Translations under genes and position numbers: made by a program | Shown here: positions 22,087 to 25,267 of the stretch, piece after piece | How the letters are laid out: each line of letters starts with the position of its first letter | Numbering within the stretch: position 1 is the first letter of the stretch | The notes under the pieces: model-generated | Database searches by the model: none | Told to the model about the DNA's origin: nothing | Seen by the model: only the letters and a program-made list of their open reading frames with translations | Source of the DNA: a virus | Virus record (IMG/VR): IMGVR_UViG_3300035698_001791 | Coordinates: 1 to 25,267 of that record | Length of the DNA stretch: 25,267 bases | Reading direction: 5' to 3' (one strand)

Positions 22087-22140
22087 TTATTATTATAGTA
22101 ATAATAAGGGCTTAGGTGAGAACCTTGATAAGACCCTTAT
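22087..22140 (-). promoter_or_regulatory. Structured leader of the portal gene with candidate promoter CTATAATAATA
   Basis: Two overlapping inverted repeats precede the portal gene. The distal one (22104-22140) pairs ATAAGGG/CCCTTAT with CTTA/TAAG and GGT/ACC inside, capped by TCTC. The proximal one (22087-22107) has perfect 9-base arms TTATTATTA/TAATAATAA around a 3-base loop. The 11-mer CTATAATAATA (22088-22098) is shared with 2870-2880. N4 virion polymerase recognises hairpins with 3-base loops, so a similar role here is conceivable but unproven. Confidence 0.42.
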
Positions 22141-22174
22141 GATGACGATAATAAGGACAGAAAACAGCCCCTTC

Positions 22175-22195
22175 ATCATTAGGCGGCAGTATTTT
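22175..22195 (-). repeat. 21-base direct repeat, copy 1 (duplicate of a gene end)
   Basis: Matches 22297-22317 with one mismatch. The second copy encodes the last residues and stop (NTAD-stop) of the candidate spanin. This copy would read QNTAA-stop in a 16-codon frame, so it looks like a leftover of a partial duplication flanking the terminator. Confidence 0.75.
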
Positions 22196-22200
22196 GTGCC

Positions 22201-22250
22201 TTAAAAATAAGGAGGTTGTGCTCATACATTTTAGGGTAGCAGCAACCTCC
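22201..22250 (-). terminator. Rho-independent terminator closing the lysis cassette
   Basis: On the minus strand GGAGGTTG pairs with CAACCTCC (8 bp) and TGCT/AGCA extends the stem past a one-base bulge. The U-rich run TTATTTTT follows directly at 22203-22210. It separates tail-fibre and lysis transcription from the portal-headed unit. Confidence 0.72.
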
Positions 22251-22259
22251 CATATCATT

Positions 22260-22285
22260 GGTGACTATCAGCTTTCGCTGTCACC
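22260..22285 (-). promoter_or_regulatory. Hairpin with GAAA tetraloop after the candidate spanin gene
   Basis: The minus strand reads GGTGA-CAGC-GAAA-GCTG-ATAG-TCACC: two stem blocks with a 4-base bulge and a GNRA-type loop, 16 bases after the stop codon. There is no T run. It may protect the 3' end of the mRNA upstream of the terminator. Confidence 0.5.
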
Positions 22286-22296
22286 GTTTATACTCT

Positions 22297-22317
22297 ATCA
22301 TTAGTCGGCAGTATTTT
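22297..22317 (-). repeat. 21-base direct repeat, copy 2 (end of candidate spanin gene)
   Basis: Contains the final codons and TAA of the gene at 22301-22738. Its partner at 22175-22195 lies 122 bases away, beyond the terminator. Confidence 0.75.
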
Positions 22318-22738
22318 TGGATAAAAATGTTTTCTTCCCCCAAATCTGTTCTGGGCTGGGTAATCTGTAAAGAAAATAAGACCAAAGTAGGAAGAGGGCG
22401 ATGATACCAGCAAAGATCTTTGGATCAAGCTCATTGATGGTGACCTTACCCTCTCCGGAGTTGTCCACCTTTCGGTTTGTTGTCTCCTGGGAAATAGTGC
22501 CAGTGTTCCCCTCTCCCCGTACAACGGGACGAAGGGTTGTGTTTAGTGCGGTGTTGTTTGCCACTTCTCTACCGATGACAGCGGTGGCGTCTATACCACC
22601 GTCACTACCCCCGAGGCCAATAGCCCCGAGAGCAGCGTCTGTAGCAATGTTCTTAGCTGCCCCGCATCCAGTCACCAACAGCAGGCTGGCGGAAACCAAA
22701 AGCAGCAAGAGTAAAGACCGTAGTCGGCCAAATAACAA
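22301..22738 (-). CDS. Candidate unimolecular spanin (lipoprotein with C-terminal membrane anchor, 145 aa)
   Basis: Start TTG 22738 is supported by AGAGGAG 7 bases upstream and a stop codon two codons before it in the same frame. The N-terminus is a lipoprotein signal: Arg residues, LLLLLLVSASLLL, then the lipobox VTGC with Cys25 and Gly26 (no Asp at +2, so outer-membrane sorting). About 80 periplasmic, Thr/Val/Gly-rich residues follow, then one membrane helix (FAGIIALFLLWSYFLY, about 109-124) and a basic tail. A lipid anchor at one end and an inner-membrane helix at the other is the u-spanin plan of phage T1 gp11 (131 aa), which fuses the inner and outer membranes. It follows endolysin and holin and overlaps the holin by 86 bases. 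Confidence 0.75.
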   Translation of the reverse strand: MLFGRLRSLLLLLLVSASLLLVTGCGAAKNIATDAALGAIGLGGSDGGIDATAVIGREVANNTALNTTLRPVVRGEGNTGTISQETTNRKVDNSGEGKVTINELDPKIFAGIIALFLLWSYFLYRLPSPEQIWGKKTFLSKNTAD

Positions 22739-22898
22739 TATCTAACTCCTCTGTTTGACCCAAGGCGGCAAGGTAGACGCAACCTACTATCATGACGACA
22801 GCAAGTTCCCTCGACCAAGTCCTACCTCTGGGTTTTGTAGTCTCGACTGGTTTGGTAGCTTCGGCTGGGTCATTAGCTTCCACTACGGCTTCTGTCAC
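22653..22898 (-). CDS. Holin, two transmembrane helices (81 aa)
   Basis: GTG start at 22898 overlaps the endolysin stop as GTGA, with GAGG 9 bases upstream. The N-terminal 28 residues are hydrophilic (VVEANDPAEATKPVETTKPRGR). Two helices follow: ELAVVMIVGCVYLAALG (31-47) and LDIVIWPTTVFTLAAFGF (52-69), with a short tail. Two helices, small size and position directly after the endolysin and before a spanin-like gene indicate a class II holin that permeabilises the inner membrane. The 3' part also encodes the spanin start in another frame. Sequence alone does not prove hole formation. Confidence 0.75.
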   Translation of the reverse strand: MTEAVVEANDPAEATKPVETTKPRGRTWSRELAVVMIVGCVYLAALGQTEELDIVIWPTTVFTLAAFGFRQPAVGDWMRGS

Positions 22899-23362
22899 GG
22901 GTAAGTGCCTCGTGCAAGTTCGAAGTGAGGCCCGTCAGGGAAGCTCCCTGGGTAAGCCTTAGCCAGAGCCTTACCAGAGCGGTCCCAGACACGTACATCT
23001 GGTACTTTCCAGTTACCACCCCATCGAAGAGCTACACCGTGCTTCTTTGAGGCAGCTAGCATAGCGTCTGCAATAGGGTAGTACTGATCCCAGTCTTCAA
23101 TGTTTGGGATACCATCTCCATCTACGTCGCCGTGGAAGGGGTAGGGTGGCAGGTCCACCGCATGTCCTGTAATGTGACGGGAGTTCATAGTTTGTGACTT
23201 CCCTTTACGTACCAACATACGTTGGCGTTCTACAGAGCGAAGACCCTCCGAGATGGAGAAATCTTGTTCAGAGATGCTGATAGCATATTCCACAAGCTTA
23301 ACCAATACGGGGTTTACCCCCTGTAGACGACTCTTGCTCTGTTTACCTAGTTTGTAAGGCAT
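22895..23362 (-). CDS. Endolysin, M15 peptidase (VanY / L-Ala-D-Glu type) (155 aa)
   Basis: SRHITGHAVD at 61-70 is the M15 zinc motif (SxHxxGxAxD) with ligands His63 and Asp70. DGPHFEL at 143-149 supplies the third ligand, His146. EGLRSVERQ at 39-47 and LRWGGNW at 112-118 are also typical. The enzyme should cut peptidoglycan stem peptides. An unusual insert follows the zinc motif: GDVDGDGIPNIEDWD (78-92), which resembles thrombospondin-type-3/EF-like calcium loops, so calcium might activate it. There is no signal peptide; export would need the adjacent holin. ATG 23362 follows AAAAGGAAAAGTAA and overlaps the fibre gene by 20 bases. Confidence 0.9.
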   Translation of the reverse strand: MPYKLGKQSKSRLQGVNPVLVKLVEYAISISEQDFSISEGLRSVERQRMLVRKGKSQTMNSRHITGHAVDLPPYPFHGDVDGDGIPNIEDWDQYYPIADAMLAASKKHGVALRWGGNWKVPDVRVWDRSGKALAKAYPGSFPDGPHFELARGTYP

Positions 23363-24119
23363 TTACTTTTCCTTTTAAAAACTCTATCTGAGTTTGTTGT
23401 GATTTTACGGCTTCAATGAGGTGGGCGACAATGTTACCGTAGTTCACACCAAGATAACCGTCTCCACCTTCAGTTACTACCTCTGGCACAACCTTCTGTA
23501 CAGCCTGAGCAAGGAGACCAATGTTGGTTTTACCCTTCATTGTGTAGCGGACCCCTTGTAGTGACAGGACGGTTTCAAGGGAATCCTCACCAAGCTTAGT
23601 GATGTTACTCTTTAGCCTCTCATCAGAAGTGGTATTGAAGTCTGTAGCGGTGGCAGTGCCTGTGATAGTAACCCCTGTAGCAGAGGTTGCCAGCTTAGAG
23701 GCATTGTCATAGAAAAGAGTGACCGCCCCGTCCGCTACTGCTGTGAGAATACTCTCTGTGCCAGCTAGGTTCTGTACCGCCAGGTTATCGCTACGGATCT
23801 CACTTAAGGTAGAATCTTGGGCCAAAACTAGCTCATTACTAGCTCCAACCCTCACCTCATTAGTGATATCCGCAGCATCGGCTTCAAGCTCTGTTGAGGT
23901 AGCCTTTAGCGTGAAGAGGGACTTCCACCCACTGCGGTAGACCTTTAAAACAGGGTCTGTACCGCTTGTATCCAGCCAAAACTTACCAGCCAAAACCTCA
24001 TTAGTTGGGGCGGCTATGCCTGAGTGACAGGTATTTACTGCGGCCAGGGCTGCGTTGAGGTAGGAGGTATAGGATACCCCCGTTTGGTTGGCGTCGATTA
24101 CTGTGCTTGCTGTTGCCAT
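23343..24119 (-). CDS. Tail fibre protein with C-terminal S74 intramolecular chaperone (258 aa)
   Basis: The C-terminal region (about 162-258) is a Peptidase_S74 chaperone domain: TTSDERLKSNI with the catalytic Ser165-Lys170 pair spaced by five as in endosialidase-type proteins, then IGLLAQAVQKVVPEVV, YGNIVAHLIEAVKSQQ and a trimer-forming coiled coil at the end. After trimerisation the chaperone probably cleaves itself off before Ser165. The N-terminal part (GKFWLDTSGTDPVLKVYRSG, then beta-rich repeats) is typical of collar-like fibre domains. ATG 24119 follows AATAAGGAGATGCCACT. It follows the gpJ-like gene by 12 bases, so host receptor binding is likely. Confidence 0.88.
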   Translation of the reverse strand: MATASTVIDANQTGVSYTSYLNAALAAVNTCHSGIAAPTNEVLAGKFWLDTSGTDPVLKVYRSGWKSLFTLKATSTELEADAADITNEVRVGASNELVLAQDSTLSEIRSDNLAVQNLAGTESILTAVADGAVTLFYDNASKLATSATGVTITGTATATDFNTTSDERLKSNITKLGEDSLETVLSLQGVRYTMKGKTNIGLLAQAVQKVVPEVVTEGGDGYLGVNYGNIVAHLIEAVKSQQTQIEFLKGKVNALQTR

Positions 24120-24131
24120 AGTGGCATCTCC

Positions 24132-25267
24132 TTATTGACCAATTGCTTGCCAGTCTACTATCCTAACGACACGACTACCAGCGTTATAGATTGAGTAGGT
24201 GAAACCAGTATTACTACGGCCACCTACGACGACTTCATCTCCTTGTGAACCACCAATAACCTGTAACCCAACCGTGGGGGTGTCGGCTCCACCCGGACCT
24301 GGGTAAAAGGCGGTGGTGAAGGTTACTGTCGTATCAGCCACTAAGCCACTTGTGGAGGAACCCTTTTTAACAAGGTCTTGCTTGTCAAGAGTTACCCCTA
24401 GGTCTGACACAGAGATAGTATTGTTTGTGTCAGTTACAACACCTGTTAGCTTGAACCTCATACCCCAAGCCCCAAAAGAGCCAATGGTTAGAGCCTCGTA
24501 GGTAGACCAGGTGGGGGTACCTGAAGGGTCATCTTGCGTAGTAGAAATCAAGATGTTTAGTTCAGCCCCTGCTGGAGGCCCTGCAAAGTTTGTTATAGCA
24601 GAGACATTCACATAATCATCAACGTCTGTGTTGTTGTTAACCACAGTTGCTTCCAAGTAGGGGGTCACCCTAACGTTGGTAACTTGCCCTAAGTCTACAG
24701 GCCCACTAAAGAGATATTCCATAGAGGTTTGCCCTGCATCTAGGACAAGGTTCACACCACTCAAGGCACAGTTGGTCTTAGTACCAGAGAAACTTAAACT
24801 GTCTTCGTCCAAGGAAGACACCTGATTGTAGGAAGAGTCTTGGAAGGTGCTAATAAACTGGGCAGCTGACACAGAGTACACACCAGAAGTGTCCTTAAAC
24901 TTGAGGTAGTAGGTGCCTTGTAGTGTTGGCACAGTTTTGTTGTTTGTGTTACCATCAATATTATCAACCAAGACAGTAGCTGAATCCCAAGAAGCAGCAC
25001 CTCCAGTACTATTGTGGAAGCGTATTTCTGCTGAACCCCCATAGATGACATCAATGGCAACAGGCCGCGCCCAAGAGAGGCTGGTTTGACTATTATTAGT
25101 ATTACCCGTGAAGGCTAAGGGGGTCTCCGGAGGTTGGGCAAGACCCACAACAACTTTTGAGAAGGTAGTAGAGGGGCCATCGTAACCAAAGACACTGACC
25201 GGGGTGATCCGTAGGTCATACTCAACCAATTGCAAGTCAGGTATCTGTGTGGAGTTGTCCAAGGTTG
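24132..25267 (-). CDS. Central tail fibre / gpJ-like protein with fibronectin-III-like domains (5' end outside window)
   Basis: The frame is open to the right edge, so the start lies beyond 25267; at least 377 residues are visible. The first visible part (LVEYDLRITPVSVFGYDGPSTT, then PPETPLAFTGN, SQTSLSWARP) looks like a fibronectin-III domain as found in lambda gpJ-type tip proteins. A second beta-sandwich follows (AEIRFHNSTGGAASWDSA to GTYYLKFKDTSGVYS). The last 200 residues are beta-rich with many Thr, Ser and Asn. It heads the fibre and lysis genes and is probably the host-recognition spike or tip. No start or ribosome site can be judged here. Confidence 0.78.
   Translation of the reverse strand, partial: TLDNSTQIPDLQLVEYDLRITPVSVFGYDGPSTTFSKVVVGLAQPPETPLAFTGNTNNSQTSLSWARPVAIDVIYGGSAEIRFHNSTGGAASWDSATVLVDNIDGNTNNKTVPTLQGTYYLKFKDTSGVYSVSAAQFISTFQDSSYNQVSSLDEDSLSFSGTKTNCALSGVNLVLDAGQTSMEYLFSGPVDLGQVTNVRVTPYLEATVVNNNTDVDDYVNVSAITNFAGPPAGAELNILISTTQDDPSGTPTWSTYEALTIGSFGAWGMRFKLTGVVTDTNNTISVSDLGVTLDKQDLVKKGSSTSGLVADTTVTFTTAFYPGPGGADTPTVGLQVIGGSQGDEVVVGGRSNTGFTYSIYNAGSRVVRIVDWQAIGQ

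Noticed and set aside
22112-22225. A 36-codon frame starting at an ATG in the terminator loop
   Set aside because: No ribosome site, it crosses a terminator and two hairpins, and has no recognisable protein pattern.
1-25267. CRISPR array, insertion sequence or integrase/attachment site
   Set aside because: No regularly spaced repeats, transposase or recombinase motifs were seen, and the tRNA genes are intact with no duplicated ends.

Overview
The window is part of a double-stranded DNA tailed-phage (or prophage) genome. Every gene I can support lies on the minus strand, so it reads from base 25267 down to base 1. The head, neck and tail genes are packed with almost no spacing, often with TAATG or GTGA overlaps. 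There is a tape-measure gene for a protein of about 2,250 residues and no tail-sheath gene, which points to a siphovirus-like virion with a long flexible tail. A candidate outer-membrane lipoprotein spanin implies a Gram-negative host. I cannot name the host from the sequence alone.

Layout in transcription order. (1) 25267-23343: the end of a central tail-fibre (gpJ-like) gene, then a fibre with an S74 intramolecular chaperone. (2) 23362-22301: a lysis cassette of M15 peptidase endolysin, two-helix holin and candidate unimolecular spanin, closed by a terminator at 22201-22250. (3) 22140-15669: a structured leader, the portal gene (DUF4055 family), two tRNAs (Met-type CAT and Trp CCA) around a 246-base non-coding stretch, and a 1,459-residue protein. 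(4) 15659-10163: a GIY-YIG nuclease, scaffold, major capsid protein, three neck genes, major tail protein, tail-assembly chaperone with a -1 frameshift, and a gp10-like protein. (5) 10089-2971: tape measure, HNH endonuclease and a strong terminator. (6) 2808-1: two paralogous two-helix membrane proteins behind near-identical leaders, a three-helix membrane protein, a small unknown, a SleB-type cell-wall hydrolase and three small phage proteins of unknown function.

The standout is the 1,459-residue protein at 15669-20048. Its N-terminus is a MuF/SPP1-gp7 minor head domain. Its C-terminal half carries the catalytic motif set of single-subunit T7/N4-type RNA polymerases: DxxGR, motif A Asp, motif B Lys and Tyr, and motif C His-Asp. 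I infer an RNA polymerase built into the virion through its head domain and probably injected with the DNA, comparable in logic to the N4 virion RNA polymerase but delivered by a MuF module. Two places just downstream of terminators share the 11-mer CTATAATAATA, which could be promoters for it; that is speculative.

Other notable items are the frameshift cassette (GGGAAAC followed by a perfect stem-loop), a tRNA(CAT) with an initiator-like C1-A72 mismatch, a calcium-loop-like insert in the M15 endolysin, and the duplicated leader and small-membrane-gene pair.
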